This document shows positions 1-7,025 of a stretch of DNA of 12,939 nucleotides, piece after piece. How positions within the stretch are numbered: the stretch's first letter is position 1; the number at the start of each line of letters is the position of its first letter. The position numbers and the translations under genes were made by a program. The DNA comes from Lentisphaerota bacterium (lineage in GTDB: Bacteria > Verrucomicrobiota > Kiritimatiellia > JAAZAB01): NCBI GenBank assembly GCA_016199105.1, contig JACQHI010000097.1:1-12939 (forward strand), read 5' to 3'. A model generated the notes under the pieces. The model did no database searches. It was not told where the DNA came from and worked only from the letters and a program-made list of their open reading frames with translations.

Positions 1-1110
1 ACCGACCGCCCCTGGCTCTACGCCTCCGGCTATCGCGGCCTGCGGATGGCCACATTGCGACTGAATTTTCTAAAGCCGCTGGCCTCCACTCCCGCCACGG
101 GGGCGGTGAGCGTGGATGGCAAGCTGGACGAGGCCTGTTGGGGCGATGTGTTCCAGTCCACGAATAATGCGCCGCTGCTCCCGTACACCGGCGCCCGCGT
201 CGCGTTCCGGCATGACGGGCGGAACCTGTATGTCGGGGTCCAGAGGCCGCCCATGGTTTTCAAATCGCCGCGCGCCCACTGGACGCCGGCCCTGGGCTCG
301 GGGACGAGCGCCTTCAAGAGCGAGCCGCGCGCCTGGCAGAAGGGCGCGAGCAAGCCGGACGCCCTCTCGCCGAAGGACAACTGGTGGCGTCTGATCGTCG
401 GCGATCGGGCCGGCGGAAAGGCGGTGTATCTCACCGTGACGCCGGACGGCACGCGCGCCGACGCGCGGGTCGGCCCCGCTGGGAGCGGGGCAGGCCCCTC
501 CGGTGTCGGGACAAGCCCCTCCGGTGTCGGGACAAGCCCTTCCGGGATCGGGACCAATGCGACGACCAATGGCATGGATCTGGCGTGGACGGCCCCCTGG
601 GAGAGCGCCGTGATGGCCGGTACGAACGGGATGACGGTGGAGATGGCCATCCCCTGGGCCACGCTGGAGGCTGCCGGCTTGAACAAGGACCAATTGGCGG
701 TCAACTTCATGATGCTCGATCCCGACATCGGCACGGAGGCCCTGACATACCTGGGAATCGGCGGCTACGACCACTGCTCCAATTTCACGCCGCTAAGTTT
801 GGGGAAACCGGCGGCCGTTCCTCAGCGACCCTTTACCGTGCGCCTGCATTTCGCCGAGCCGGATGCCGATGCCAAGCCCGGCCAGCGCGTGTTCGACGTG
901 AAGTTGCAGGATCAAGTTGTGCTCAAGGGGCTGGATGTGGTGAAGGAGGCCAAGGCGCCGCAAACGGCGCTGGTGAAGGAGTTCAAGGGCGTGAAGGCCG
1001 GCGAGGCGCTGACCTTGGAGTTCGTGCCGGTCGCGCAAGAACTGAAGCCGGCCAACGCGCCGATCCTCTGCGCGCTGGAAGTGGTAGAGGAGGGTGCCGC
1101 CGGCAAGTAG
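1..1110 (+). CDS. CBM9-like / malectin-like domain protein, 5' end outside window
   Basis: The frame is open from the first base, and the ATG at 46 has no Shine-Dalgarno, so I treat this as the C-terminal 369 residues of a larger protein. After a short lead-in, the segment with VDGKLDEACWG and then FRHDGRNLYVGV is typical of CBM9-like (DOMON-type) carbohydrate-binding beta sandwiches, which often follow a glycosidase or DUF module. From about nt 820 a second domain (FTVRLHFAE, GQRVFDV, VKEFKGVKAGE, LTLEFVP) matches the malectin or malectin-like fold, also carbohydrate binding. A Gly/Ser/Pro-rich linker encoded by a 21-bp tandem repeat interrupts the first domain. The likely role is extracellular or periplasmic glycan recognition; the catalytic part, if any, lies upstream. 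The same malectin tail recurs as a relic at 9922-10072. Domain calls are by motif memory; the substrate is unknown. Confidence 0.75.
   Translation, partial: TDRPWLYASGYRGLRMATLRLNFLKPLASTPATGAVSVDGKLDEACWGDVFQSTNNAPLLPYTGARVAFRHDGRNLYVGVQRPPMVFKSPRAHWTPALGSGTSAFKSEPRAWQKGASKPDALSPKDNWWRLIVGDRAGGKAVYLTVTPDGTRADARVGPAGSGAGPSGVGTSPSGVGTSPSGIGTNATTNGMDLAWTAPWESAVMAGTNGMTVEMAIPWATLEAAGLNKDQLAVNFMMLDPDIGTEALTYLGIGGYDHCSNFTPLSLGKPAAVPQRPFTVRLHFAEPDADAKPGQRVFDVKLQDQVVLKGLDVVKEAKAPQTALVKEFKGVKAGEALTLEFVPVAQELKPANAPILCALEVVEEGAAGK
494..556 (+). repeat. In-frame 21-bp tandem repeat, three units
   Basis: Units at 494-514 and 515-535 are identical. The third, at 536-556, differs at a few bases. Together they encode PSGVGTS-type heptads inside the CBM9-like domain. 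Just upstream, 474-480 (CCCCGCT) and 484-490 (AGCGGGG) form a perfect 7-bp inverted repeat with a 3-nt loop. Because the unit is a multiple of three, copy-number change would keep the frame. Confidence 0.9.
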
Positions 1111-1148
1111 CATAGATCGCGTGCCCGCTTGGTGTTTTTCTGTTGTAG

Positions 1149-1176
1149 GGCGGCCATGTCGTCGCGACTGGCCGCC
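1149..1176. repeat. Strong palindromic hairpin downstream of the CBM9/malectin gene
   Basis: GGCGGCCA (1149-1156) pairs with TGGCCGCC (1169-1176). Inside, GTCG (1158-1161) pairs with CGAC (1165-1168) around a TCG loop, leaving T1157 as the only bulge, so the stem has 12 bp. It starts 38 nt after the stop codon at 1110. No T-run follows, so it is either a palindromic repeat element or an atypical terminator. The rest of 1111-1384 holds no convincing gene; 1261-1330 carries loosely repeated CACGAAAA/CACAAAA-type words. Confidence 0.6.
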
Positions 1177-1384
1177 GCCGGGTTGTGCGGCAAGATCACG
1201 AAGGAATCGGAAAAGACAAGCCGATGTCGCGTGTGCCGTCCCTGGCGCAAACCCGTCTTTGGTTACCGCGAACGACACGAAAAGGGAAATTGGTTTGGCC
1301 ACAAAAGGCACATGATTCACAAAACAGAAGCTGAAATTGTCGGCGAAAGTAAGCGTTGGTTCAGATAACGTTCGGCAAGAAAAG

Positions 1385-1554
1385 ATGATGAAAACCGACG
1401 CAACAAATCGTGGTCATCATGACCGACACCCAGCGGTTCGACATGCTGGGGTGTCAAGGCACGCCGGGCATGCGCACGCCCCAGCTCGGCCGCCTGGCGG
1501 CGGGCGGCGCGCGCTTTGACCGCGCCTACACCTGCCAGTCCGTTTCCGGGCCGC
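1385..1554 (+). pseudogene. Sulfatase N-terminal relic, frameshifted and truncated
   Basis: From ATG 1385 the start reads MMKTDATN, then shifts frame. From 1407 another frame gives IVVIMTDTQRFDMLGCQG, then TPQLGRLAAGGARFDRAYTCQ. This is the standard start of a type I (formylglycine) sulfatase: hydrophobic strand, metal-binding Asp, and the stretch leading to the C/S-x-P-x-R signature. A 2-base loss (or 1-base gain) near 1407 explains the frame change. Homology stops near 1554 at SGPQ, inside what should be S-x-P-x-R. The frame continues with unrelated residues to a stop at 1647-1649. No remainder of this gene is seen downstream; the sulfatase at 2351 has its own complete N-terminus. The gene is non-functional. 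An assembly error could mimic the frameshift but not the truncation. Confidence 0.8.
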
Positions 1555-1590
1555 AGGTCATCCGCCGTCCAGTCGCGGATGAATCAGAGC

Positions 1591-1618
1591 TTGAAAAAAC
1601 AACCGGAAGCGCTATGGT
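1591..1618 (+). promoter_or_regulatory. Candidate promoter of the toxin-antitoxin operon
   Basis: TTGAAA (1591-1596) and TATGGT (1613-1618) are 16 nt apart, matching the -35 and -10 consensus at 5/6 and 4/6. The antitoxin ATG lies 8 nt after the -10, so the transcript would be leaderless or nearly so. AAGGGG at 1619-1624 could serve as a poorly spaced Shine-Dalgarno if transcription begins further upstream. Predicted by eye only. Confidence 0.45.
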
Positions 1619-1626
1619 AAGGGGTT

Positions 1627-1845
1627 ATGAATACGTCGATTCAGATTGAGCGCATGTCCCGCGAGGAAAAGCTCCAGACGATGGAGGCCTTATGGGCGGA
1701 CCTGTCTCGAGATGATGCGGCTGTAGAATCTCCTGCTTGGCATCAGGCTGTCCTGAAAGAGACTGAGGCCAGAGTGACCGCGGGACAGGAGCAGATTGCC
1801 GACTGGACAACGGCAAAGCGGATTCTCAGGACGCGGTTCGAATGA
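1627..1845 (+). CDS. Antitoxin, addiction-module component family (PF09720-like)
   Basis: This 72-residue acidic protein has the shape of the small antitoxins annotated as 'addiction module component' or 'unstable antitoxin'. It has an N-terminal MSREEKLQTMEALWADLS helix (usually written as LS.EERLELVEALWDSL), a middle SPAWHQAVLKE helix, and the C-terminal G-x-x-x-x-x-x-W-T-x-A-K-R-I pattern that wraps the toxin. It would bind and neutralise the toxin encoded next to it and probably repress the shared promoter. The stop codon overlaps the toxin start by 4 nt (ATGA at 1842-1845), indicating translational coupling. It follows directly on a broken sulfatase gene, which suggests that the module, or a deletion ending at it, removed the rest of that gene. 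Length and order fit the family. Confidence 0.85.
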   Translation: MNTSIQIERMSREEKLQTMEALWADLSRDDAAVESPAWHQAVLKETEARVTAGQEQIADWTTAKRILRTRFE

Positions 1846-2132
1846 GGATCAAGATACTTTTTTCGGCCGCAGAGGATCTGCATGCCGGCCGACTCTTCTA
1901 CGAGAAACAGGGCCAAGGTCTGGGGGAGTATTTTTTTGACTCTCTGTTCTCCGACATCGACTCCCTTGCCATCTACGCAGGTATCCACCCGAAGGTCTTT
2001 GGTTATCACCGACTCTTGTCCAAGCGATTCCCTTATGCCGTCTACTACACTCTCGATGCGGACTTGGTTGTGGTTTTTAGAGTCCTGGACTTGCGTCGTG
2101 ATCCGGCTCGGATTCGTCAATCGTTGATGTAG
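1842..2132 (+). CDS. RelE/ParE-superfamily toxin
   Basis: A 96-residue protein with the RelE/ParE layout: first beta strand (MRIKILFSAAEDL), a long helix region (LFYEKQGQGLGEYFFDSLFSDIDSLAIYAG), the P-x-V-F-G-Y-H-R-L-L-S-K-R-F-P-Y-A-V-Y-Y stretch of the central sheet, and the closing VVVFRVLDLRRDP strand. Members either cut mRNA at the ribosome (RelE) or poison gyrase (ParE). The sequence alone does not say which, although KRFPYAVYY and the pairing with a PF09720-type antitoxin are commonest in proteins annotated ParE-like. The start is fixed by the 4-nt overlap with the antitoxin. The length is normal and no disruption is visible, so the module is probably intact. Confidence 0.85.
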   Translation: MRIKILFSAAEDLHAGRLFYEKQGQGLGEYFFDSLFSDIDSLAIYAGIHPKVFGYHRLLSKRFPYAVYYTLDADLVVVFRVLDLRRDPARIRQSLM

Positions 2133-2350
2133 GACGAACGGGGCGTTGCGCTCTCGCACGGCCTTGTGCCGACGCTCGGTGCCTGGCGTTTTTCTGATCC
2201 TGACTGGCAATAGCTGGGGCCAGCTCGGGGCCGTTGATGCCTTTGCGGGTGGCGATGTGTCCGGGGCGACGGAGCCCGATGATATGCCGGTTCCGGCAGA
2301 CGGTGGCGATCAATAATCTTTTCGCGAGACGGATAGAAGGAGGCGGATCG
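2133..2350 (+). other. Intergenic region with sulfatase ribosome binding site
   Basis: GGAGG at 2339-2343, 7 nt before ATG 2351, is a textbook Shine-Dalgarno and fixes the sulfatase start over the in-frame ATG at 2234. A plus-strand frame open from 2128 to a stop at 2314-2316 includes VPGVFLILTGNSWGQLGA, which resembles a signal peptide, but has no ATG. It may be a gene relic or chance. ACGC/GCGT followed by T bases at 2190-2193 is too weak to call a terminator. Confidence 0.5.
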
Positions 2351-3715
2351 ATGAATGTGCTTCTGATTCATTCCCATGACACGGGGCGGTACATCCAGCC
2401 ATATGGCCATGCGATTGCCACGCCCAATCTCCAGCGGCTGGCGGAGCAGGGCGTCATTTTTCGCCAGGCGTTCTGCGCCGCGCCCACGTGCAGTCCCAGC
2501 CGGGCGGCCATGGAGACCGGCCAGTGGCCGCACTCCTGCGGCATGCTGGGCCTTTCCCACTGCGGATTCGCCATCGACGATCTCCGCAAACACTGGGTCA
2601 ATACCTTCCGGCAGAACGGCTGTTTCTGCGCGCTGTCCGGCGTCCAGCACGTGGATGGACCGTCGGCCGATGTCGCGACCTATGGCGCCAACATCGGCTA
2701 CGACGTCATTCTGAATCTCGCCGACAAGCGGAACGAGTGGGACGACCTGACCGCTGAATTCCGCGCCGCCGAGTTCCTGCGGCGGGCGCCCCGCGAGCCG
2801 TTCTTCCTTTCCGTCGGATTGACCAACACCCACCAGCCCTACGGCCGGCCGGGACCGGACGACAATCCCGGGCATGTGCTCCCACCGCCCTTCCTGCCGG
2901 ACACGCCGGAAATCCGGGACGAGATCGCCGGGTTTCACACGTCGGCGCGGCAGATGGACAAGCGCATCGGCGTGGTGCTTGACGCGCTCGAGATCGCCGC
3001 GATCGAGACCCGGACGGTGGTGATCTACACGACCGACCACGGGCTCGGCCTGCCCGGGGCCAAGTGCACGCTCACCGACCACGGCCTCGGCGTGGCGCTG
3101 CTGATGCGCGGCCCGGCCGCGACAGGACTGTGCGGTGGGAAGGCCTGCGACGCGATGGTCTCGCATGTGGATCTCTTCCCGACGCTTTGCGGCCTGCTCG
3201 AAATTCCCGTCCCTGCCCATGTGCAGGGACACTCGTTCCTGCCCGTGATACGCGGCGAGGCGCAGGAAATCCGGAACGAGCTGTTCGGAGAGGTCACTTA
3301 CCACGCCGCCTACGAGCCGATGCGTTGCGTGCGCACCCGGCGCTGGAAGTATATCCGCCAGTTCTCCGACCGCGGCCGGCCCGTTCTGCCCAACTGCGAC
3401 GGGAAAGAAAGCAAGGCGTTCCTGCTCGGCAACGGCCTGGCGGACCGCGTCGTGCCGCGCGAGCAGTTGTTCGATTTGTTTCATGACCCCATGGAGCGCG
3501 AGAATCTGACGGACGGCCCCGCGTGGGCGAACGTCCTGGCCGAGATGCGCGGCCGGCTTGACCGGTGGATGCGGGAAACGCAGGATCCCCTTCTGAACGG
3601 ACCCGTACCGCTCCCGCCCGGGGGCTTCGCCAATTCGCCCGATCAGCACTCGAGCCATGATCCGCTGATGGTCTTTGGCGCGGCGGTCAAGGATCGGCCC
3701 GTCAAACGGCGTTGA
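2351..3715 (+). CDS. Type I (formylglycine) sulfatase, cytoplasmic
   Basis: A 454-residue arylsulfatase-superfamily hydrolase that removes sulfate esters or sulfamates from glycans. The formylglycine precursor is Cys47 in CSPSR (residues 47-51), so maturation would be by a Cys-type or anaerobic sulfatase-maturing enzyme not seen here. Other expected residues are present: Asp10 for calcium, Arg51, the THQPYG loop, Asp229-His230 in YTTDHG, and Lys238. The usual N-terminal Asp-Asp pair reads His9-Asp10. Overall it resembles heparan N-sulfatase (SGSH)-like bacterial sulfatases more than choline or aryl sulfatases, but the substrate cannot be assigned. No signal peptide is visible from this start, which has a strong Shine-Dalgarno, so it would act inside the cell on imported sugars unless exported another way. 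It heads a same-strand block with a sugar-isomerase/hydrolase fusion and a secreted hydrolase. Confidence 0.9.
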   Translation: MNVLLIHSHDTGRYIQPYGHAIATPNLQRLAEQGVIFRQAFCAAPTCSPSRAAMETGQWPHSCGMLGLSHCGFAIDDLRKHWVNTFRQNGCFCALSGVQHVDGPSADVATYGANIGYDVILNLADKRNEWDDLTAEFRAAEFLRRAPREPFFLSVGLTNTHQPYGRPGPDDNPGHVLPPPFLPDTPEIRDEIAGFHTSARQMDKRIGVVLDALEIAAIETRTVVIYTTDHGLGLPGAKCTLTDHGLGVALLMRGPAATGLCGGKACDAMVSHVDLFPTLCGLLEIPVPAHVQGHSFLPVIRGEAQEIRNELFGEVTYHAAYEPMRCVRTRRWKYIRQFSDRGRPVLPNCDGKESKAFLLGNGLADRVVPREQLFDLFHDPMERENLTDGPAWANVLAEMRGRLDRWMRETQDPLLNGPVPLPPGGFANSPDQHSSHDPLMVFGAAVKDRPVKRR

Positions 3716-3787
3716 GGAATCAAGCCACAAACCATATGCGTGGACGTGTCTGCCGGCGACGGCCGGTTCAGGAAGGAAAGGAACACC

Positions 3788-3820
3788 ATGGCGAGCGATG
3801 ATGCCGAAGGACGAACATAG
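3788..3820 (+). CDS. Possible 10-codon leader ORF
   Basis: An ATG at 3788, preceded by the very purine-rich AGGAAGGAAAGGA, encodes 10 residues (MASDDAEGRT) ending 11 nt before the next gene's ATG. The ribosome binding site is better than that of many real genes here, so it may be a leader peptide coupling translation across the gap, or the stub of a deleted gene. There is no homology to judge by. Confidence 0.25.
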   Translation: MASDDAEGRT

Positions 3821-3831
3821 CAAGGAGCGGA

Positions 3832-5475
3832 ATGTCTGTTTTCTTGCATGAATGGCTGGCTGTCCGGATGCAAATCGCCGGCAGTCCGTTTTCGGCCGCG
3901 GTCATCGAGCGGCTGCGGACGGCCGGCATTCCGAAAGTGGAAGTGCTCTTTGAGCCCGGCTTCATGGAGTATGACGCTCCGGGCGTGGCCGCCGCCGCGG
4001 GGCGGCAGTTGCGCGAGGCGGGCATTGCCGTGTGGTCCTGTCATTTACCGTTCCTCGGCGGCGAAGACATCTCCTGCGTTGACGAAACGCTTCGCCGGAA
4101 GGCCGTGGCGGTTCACACGCGCGCCCTGGCCGCCGCTCAGGCGCTGGGCGCCGGCGTGGCTGTGATTCATCCCAGCGGCGAACCGATCCCCGACTCCGGG
4201 CGTGCGGTCCGCTTCGCCCAGGCGCGCCGGAGCCTGGTCGTACTCGAGAAGGAGGCGGCATACCGAGGGGTGCGGCTGGCGGTGGAACTGCTGCCCCGCA
4301 CCTGCCTGGGACACACGTCCCGGGAACTGCTGGAGCTCATCGACGGCTTCGATCCCAACCATGTGGGCGTCTGCCTGGACGCCAATCACGCCAACCTGCG
4401 GGAGTCCCTCCCGGATGTTGTGCGCGCGCTGGCCGGCCGCCTGTTTACCGTACACATCTCGGACAACGATGGCGTGGACGAAAAACACTGGCTGCCGGGC
4501 CGCGGCGTCATTCGCTGGCCCGAATTTTTCCGCGCCCTGGCCGATGCCGGCTACCGCGGCGCCTGTGTCTATGAGACCGGCGGGGCGAAAGGCGGGGAAC
4601 TGGAGGCGTTACGGGAGATCAAGACGAATTTCGCGGCCCTTCTCACCGCCTACCTCGATAGCCGGACTTCGGTCTTTCGCGATATCGTCTTTGCCCGGAC
4701 GGAACAACGTCCCTTGCGCCTGGACATCCGGGTCCCAAGCGGAGTGAACAATCCCCCCCTGGTCCTCTATATTCCGATGGGCGGCATGACTTCATGCCCC
4801 AAGGAAAGCGCCCCGTGGTGGCTGACGGAGTGCGGGTTCGCCATGGCCTCCATCGAATGCCGCGTCAGCAGTGAGGCGATCGCGCCGGCCCAGGCGCATG
4901 ATTGCAAGGCGGCGGTGCGCTGGCTGCGCGCTCACGCCGGCGACTACGGCTACCGGGCGGACGCCATCGGCGCGTGGGGACATTCGGCGGGGGGCCTCCT
5001 GGCGGCGCTGCTCGGCACCTCCGGCGACGTGCCCGAACTGGAAGGGCCGGGAGGTCACAACGGGGTGTCGAGCCGCGTCCAGGCCGTCTGCGACGAGTGC
5101 GGGGTCCCTCACGACCTGGCCTATTTCGCCCGGCCGGAAGTGAAGGCCCGGTATTCCTATGTGGACGACAATATACGGCGATATCTTGGCGCTCCGGTTG
5201 AAGACCGCCTGGATCTCGCCCGGCGGGTCAGCCCGCGGACGTATGTCTCGAAGGACAATCCGCCGATGCTGCTGATACACGGCTCGGCGGACGGGGCGGT
5301 GCCGGTCGAGGAGATGATTGAATTCCATGACGCGCTTCGCGCCGCGGGCGTCGATGTCGCGCTGCGAATCCTGCCCGGCATCGGGCATGGGTGGAAGACA
5401 AGCCTGACGCACGACGATATCGTGTCGTTTTTCAAGAGGACCTTGAGTCGCGGAGAACCCGCCAAGGAACTATGA
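3832..5475 (+). CDS. Fusion: xylose-isomerase-like TIM barrel + alpha/beta hydrolase
   Basis: One 547-residue frame joins two enzymes. Residues 1 to about 275 are an AP-endonuclease-2/xylose-isomerase-like TIM barrel with the whole divalent-metal set: Glu152 (AVELLP), Asp183 and His186 (CLDANH), His208 with Asp211-Asn212 (HISDN), His219 (KHWLPGRG) and Glu248 (YE). Such barrels epimerise or isomerise sugars, keto-sugars and inosose. Residues from about 285 to 545 are an alpha/beta hydrolase of esterase type with nucleophile Ser385 in GHSAGG, Asp487 (HGSADGAVP) and His519 (GIGHGW). Both triads look intact. AAGGAG at 3822-3827 supports the start. No signal peptide is seen, so it is cytoplasmic. 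One reading is that it deacylates a sugar and then isomerises it. The stop overlaps the next ATG (ATGA at 5472-5475). A missed gene boundary is unlikely because the frame has no internal break. Confidence 0.85.
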   Translation: MSVFLHEWLAVRMQIAGSPFSAAVIERLRTAGIPKVEVLFEPGFMEYDAPGVAAAAGRQLREAGIAVWSCHLPFLGGEDISCVDETLRRKAVAVHTRALAAAQALGAGVAVIHPSGEPIPDSGRAVRFAQARRSLVVLEKEAAYRGVRLAVELLPRTCLGHTSRELLELIDGFDPNHVGVCLDANHANLRESLPDVVRALAGRLFTVHISDNDGVDEKHWLPGRGVIRWPEFFRALADAGYRGACVYETGGAKGGELEALREIKTNFAALLTAYLDSRTSVFRDIVFARTEQRPLRLDIRVPSGVNNPPLVLYIPMGGMTSCPKESAPWWLTECGFAMASIECRVSSEAIAPAQAHDCKAAVRWLRAHAGDYGYRADAIGAWGHSAGGLLAALLGTSGDVPELEGPGGHNGVSSRVQAVCDECGVPHDLAYFARPEVKARYSYVDDNIRRYLGAPVEDRLDLARRVSPRTYVSKDNPPMLLIHGSADGAVPVEEMIEFHDALRAAGVDVALRILPGIGHGWKTSLTHDDIVSFFKRTLSRGEPAKEL

Positions 5476-6296
5476 CAACCCTCCAACGCTGCCACTGGAT
5501 TGTGCGCATCGTAGTTTGCCGGCCGCTTCTAGCGGCGGCGTGTTGCTTTTGGAGTATGGCCTCGAGTTCGTTCGCCGGGGATGCGAACACCGTCAGTCCA
5601 AAGAGGCCGCCGCTGCCCATCGAGGTGTTCAGTGTGGCGGGCCATAAGGCCTTCCTCGTTGCGGCGACCAACCGGGCCGCCGGGGAGGCAGGCCCGTGGG
5701 TCTGGTATGCGCCCATCCAGGGCAATGACGACAAGCCGGGCGGCCATCTGACGTGGATGTTCGAGAGGTTTCTGGCCGCGGGGATCAGCGTTGCCGGGAT
5801 GAATACGGCACAAGCCTATCCCTTGTACGGCGGCCCCGAGGATCGGGCCCTTTTCACGGCGCTGTACGATGAGCTGGTCCGGAAGCGCGGTTTTTCCCGG
5901 AAACCCTGTCTGCTGGCGCAGAGTCGCGGCGGATTCCAGATCTACAACTGGGCGGCCGAGCACCCCGAATCGGTGGGGTGCATCGTGGGCATCTATGCGG
6001 CCTACGATGCCAAGGGATGGCTGTCGTTCACCAACATTCCAATGAATCACCTGGAAGGACTGGCGAACGCGCATGTGCCTTTGTTTAATATTCACGGGGA
6101 CGCGGATGACAGGGTGCCCCTCGAAAAACATCCCGCCGAATTGCACCGGCGCTACCGCGAACTCGGAGGGGAGGCCACGCTCGTGGTTGTCAAGGGGAAG
6201 GGGCACGCGGTATTGCCGGAATATTTTCAATCCCAGGAGCTCGTCGATTTCGTGATCGTGCATGCGAGACCGGACAAGGACGCAGATTCGCATTGA
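5472..6296 (+). CDS. Secreted alpha/beta hydrolase (prolyl-oligopeptidase/dienelactone-hydrolase-like)
   Basis: A longer in-frame ATG exists at 5391, but 5472 is preferred because it gives the ATGA overlap with the upstream stop and begins a signal peptide: a basic RCHWIVR region, then a hydrophobic core and a small-residue cleavage zone near SSSFAGDA. The mature protein has the alpha/beta hydrolase triad: Ser151 (LLAQSRGGF), Asp212 (HGDADDRVP) and His245 (KGKGHAV). Families with this S-x-G-G elbow cleave esters or short peptides; in glycan loci they usually act as acetyl or feruloyl-type esterases. The class is certain, the substrate is not. With the intracellular hydrolase encoded just upstream, this gives one exported and one internal hydrolase in a translationally coupled pair. 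Length (274 residues) is normal for the fold. Confidence 0.8.
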   Translation: MTTLQRCHWIVRIVVCRPLLAAACCFWSMASSSFAGDANTVSPKRPPLPIEVFSVAGHKAFLVAATNRAAGEAGPWVWYAPIQGNDDKPGGHLTWMFERFLAAGISVAGMNTAQAYPLYGGPEDRALFTALYDELVRKRGFSRKPCLLAQSRGGFQIYNWAAEHPESVGCIVGIYAAYDAKGWLSFTNIPMNHLEGLANAHVPLFNIHGDADDRVPLEKHPAELHRRYRELGGEATLVVVKGKGHAVLPEYFQSQELVDFVIVHARPDKDADSH

Positions 6297-6332
6297 TGAT
6301 GACGGGCGGTGCGAAAAAGCGATCGGACGTAG

Positions 6333-6383
6333 GTCCCATCTCCGAATGGGACTTCCTCTCGGCCCGTCCGGGTTGGGTTTTTT
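6333..6383 (+). terminator. Candidate terminator region after the hydrolase genes
   Basis: GTCCCAT (6333-6339) and ATGGGAC (6346-6352) make a perfect 7-bp stem with a 6-nt loop, 37 nt after the hydrolase stop. A run of six T bases follows at 6378-6383, but 25 nt separate stem and T-run, and the intervening CCCG/CGGG offers only a cramped second hairpin. Termination here is plausible but not clean. Confidence 0.4.
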
Positions 6384-6439
6384 AGCAGAATTCTTGCGAA
6401 ATCAGTGGGGGCATCGGCCGCCGTTGGCCTTCTGCAGGA

Positions 6440-6469
6440 TTGACAGGGCGGCCTGACGCGGTTCATAGT
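6440..6469 (+). promoter_or_regulatory. Strong candidate promoter ahead of the cassette-like island
   Basis: A perfect -35 TTGACA (6440-6445) and CATAGT (6464-6469, 4/6 to TATAAT) are separated by 18 nt. The first island gene starts 57 nt downstream at 6527. All four island genes point the same way and have little room for promoters of their own, so this could drive the array as a Pc promoter does in an integron. The remainder of 6384-6511 shows no gene. Confidence 0.5.
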
Positions 6470-6526
6470 GCGCCCAGTTCAGGCACGGATGTACCTGTGC
6501 GCCGACGGTGAATGCTGACGTTGGCC

Positions 6527-7025
6527 ATGAATAACAAAATGAACACGAGGCTGGCTATTCTGGTTGTCGCGGCATGGGGCCTTGCAGTCCTGTTCAGTGG
6601 AACACTGTACATCTGGGCTTCTCCCGGCATCCTTGCCCATGTGCCGACGTCTCCACCTGTTCCATTGGAGCCGAAGGCCCTGCCTGGCCACCTTGCCATC
6701 CCACTCTTGATCATACTCGGAGCCATTGCGATTCGGAGAACCAGACGAGCTTTCGTGAAGATTCTCGTTTGGTGCATAGCGTTTTGGGCAGCATGTCATT
6801 CCCGCATACCAGGTAATGCTGGCCATTCAGGCGCCAAGCCAAGCGGAAGCCGTCGGGCGAATGCGGCTTGCCTCGGCACTGCTTCTGTATTGCCTCGGAC
6901 TGGCCGTGCTTTTTGCCATCATGATCGTGGTTCAGGTCGTGAGAAATAAGAAACAAGCCAACCAAGTCTCGGACGCGACTTCTGAACCCGCGCCTGGCGC
7001 GAGTTCCTCTGCGCATCAAGGCTGA
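6527..7025 (+). pseudogene. Small membrane protein gene interrupted by a +1 frameshift
   Basis: Two overlapping frames make best sense as one gene. The first (ATG 6527, or 6512) begins MNNKMNTRLAILVVAAWGLAV, with hydrophobic segments RLAILVVAAWGLAVLFSGTL, HLAIPLLIILGAIAI and KILVWCIAFW, and then turns into Arg/Ser/Gly-rich shadow sequence. The second frame opens after a stop at 6777 and reads QHVIPAYQVMLAIQAP, then a membrane span (ALLLYCLGLAVLFAIMIVV) and a polar tail ending at 7025. Removing one base from the TTTTGGG homopolymer near 6782-6788 joins them into a protein of about 165 residues with four membrane spans. I recognise no family. The shift may be a true mutation, a homopolymer sequencing error or, less likely, recoding. 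The 3' end overlaps the attC-like site 6956-7033, as cassette genes often do. Confidence 0.6.

Noticed and set aside
2128..2316. Plus-strand frame with a signal-peptide-like stretch before the sulfatase gene
   Set aside because: No ATG, no ribosome binding site, only about 60 codons, and no recognisable domain; it may be a relic but cannot be supported.
2117..3823. 568-codon minus-strand ORF
   Set aside because: It mirrors the sulfatase gene on the other strand. The plus-strand product has a full set of sulfatase active-site residues, while the minus product is Arg/Gly/His-rich with no motif; long antisense frames are usual in GC-rich genes.
5391..5471. Upstream start for the secreted hydrolase at 5391
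   Set aside because: It would add 27 charged residues in front of a good signal peptide, while the 5472 start gives the 4-nt ATGA overlap typical of coupled genes.
6372..6378. GTTGGGT as an attC core
   Set aside because: Fits GTTRRRY but has no AAC left arm upstream, and lies in the likely terminator region of the hydrolase genes.
6520..6526. GTTGGCC sharing GCTGACGTTGG with site 1, as an attC or attI core
   Set aside because: The 11-base match to 7021-7031 is suggestive of a cassette boundary, but no AAC-containing left arm exists in about 100 nt upstream and the core departs from GTTRRRY.
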